Part shown: positions 5,718 through 5,744 of the stretch, one piece after another | Position numbering within the stretch: the first letter of the stretch is position 1 | Layout of the letters: every line of letters begins with the position of its first letter | Source of the DNA: an uncultured Carnobacterium sp. | Lineage (GTDB): Bacteria; Bacillota; Bacilli; Lactobacillales; Aerococcaceae | DNA length: 5,744 nucleotides | Direction: 5' to 3' | Assembly (NCBI GenBank): GCA_937976325.1 | Contig: CALJSD010000112.1 | Location: 1-5,744, forward strand | Translations under genes and position numbers: made by a program | Notes under the pieces: model-generated | Database searches by the model: none | The model's input: the letters and a program-made list of their open reading frames with translations, nothing else | What the model was told of the DNA's origin: nothing

Positions 5718-5744
5718 TACCGAAAATACTCTATGGAGTTAGAC

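Larger units (their letters stand above)
5561..5744. other. Non-coding flank without a recognisable gene
   Basis: No gene enters from the right edge on the minus strand, since all three frames reach a stop within about 27 bases. An ATG at 5733 on the plus strand has no ribosome-binding site and too few following bases to judge. The stretch holds the right copies of both repeat modules and one TTGACT hexamer (5635-5630, minus strand) with no good -10 partner. Confidence 0.6.

Noticed and set aside
1..5744. A circular molecule with terminal redundancy, suggested by the same 31 bases near both ends
   Set aside because: The right copy ends 27 bases before the window end and the following sequences differ, so the ends do not simply overlap.

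Overview
The window looks like low-GC Gram-positive (Firmicutes) chromosome, most plausibly a member of the Lactobacillales. The reasons are A+T-rich DNA, AAGGAG-type Shine-Dalgarno sites, a near-consensus sigma-A promoter, and a substrate-binding protein built as a lipoprotein (LAGC lipobox). The species cannot be named from the sequence alone.

All five genes lie on the minus strand, so the region reads from right to left. A strong promoter at 5417-5445 drives a compact ABC importer operon: permease 1 (4549-5385), permease 2 (3777-4565, overlapping permease 1), an ATPase with a C-terminal TOBE-like region (2744-3766), and a substrate-binding lipoprotein (1631-2716). This is the PotABCD architecture of the polyamine/opine/Fe3+ importer group. 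A hairpin terminator (1545-1585) follows the binding protein. Beyond it is an amidohydrolase of the MtaD/TrzN/AtzB-like metal-dependent hydrolase group (139-1473), with a weak candidate promoter of its own. The likely working arrangement is that the lipoprotein captures a small nitrogenous compound outside the cell, the two permeases and the ATPase import it, and the cytosolic amidohydrolase deaminates or hydrolyses it. That substrate link is inferred from gene order; the sequence does not identify the compound.

The flanks carry most of the unexplained structure. The left flank (1-138) holds a long hairpin, a short GC-rich hairpin and a 50-bp repeat. The right flank (5386-5744) holds no convincing gene. 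It contains the operon promoter with a tandem 9-bp repeat, a perfect 42-bp palindrome (5519-5560), an inverted copy of the 50-bp repeat (5628-5671) and a 31-bp exact direct copy of the left-edge sequence (5687-5717). The whole five-gene block is therefore bracketed by paired copies of the same two repeat modules, which suggests a dispersed intergenic repeat family or a mobile cassette boundary. No RNA gene, CRISPR array, transposase or integrase was seen.
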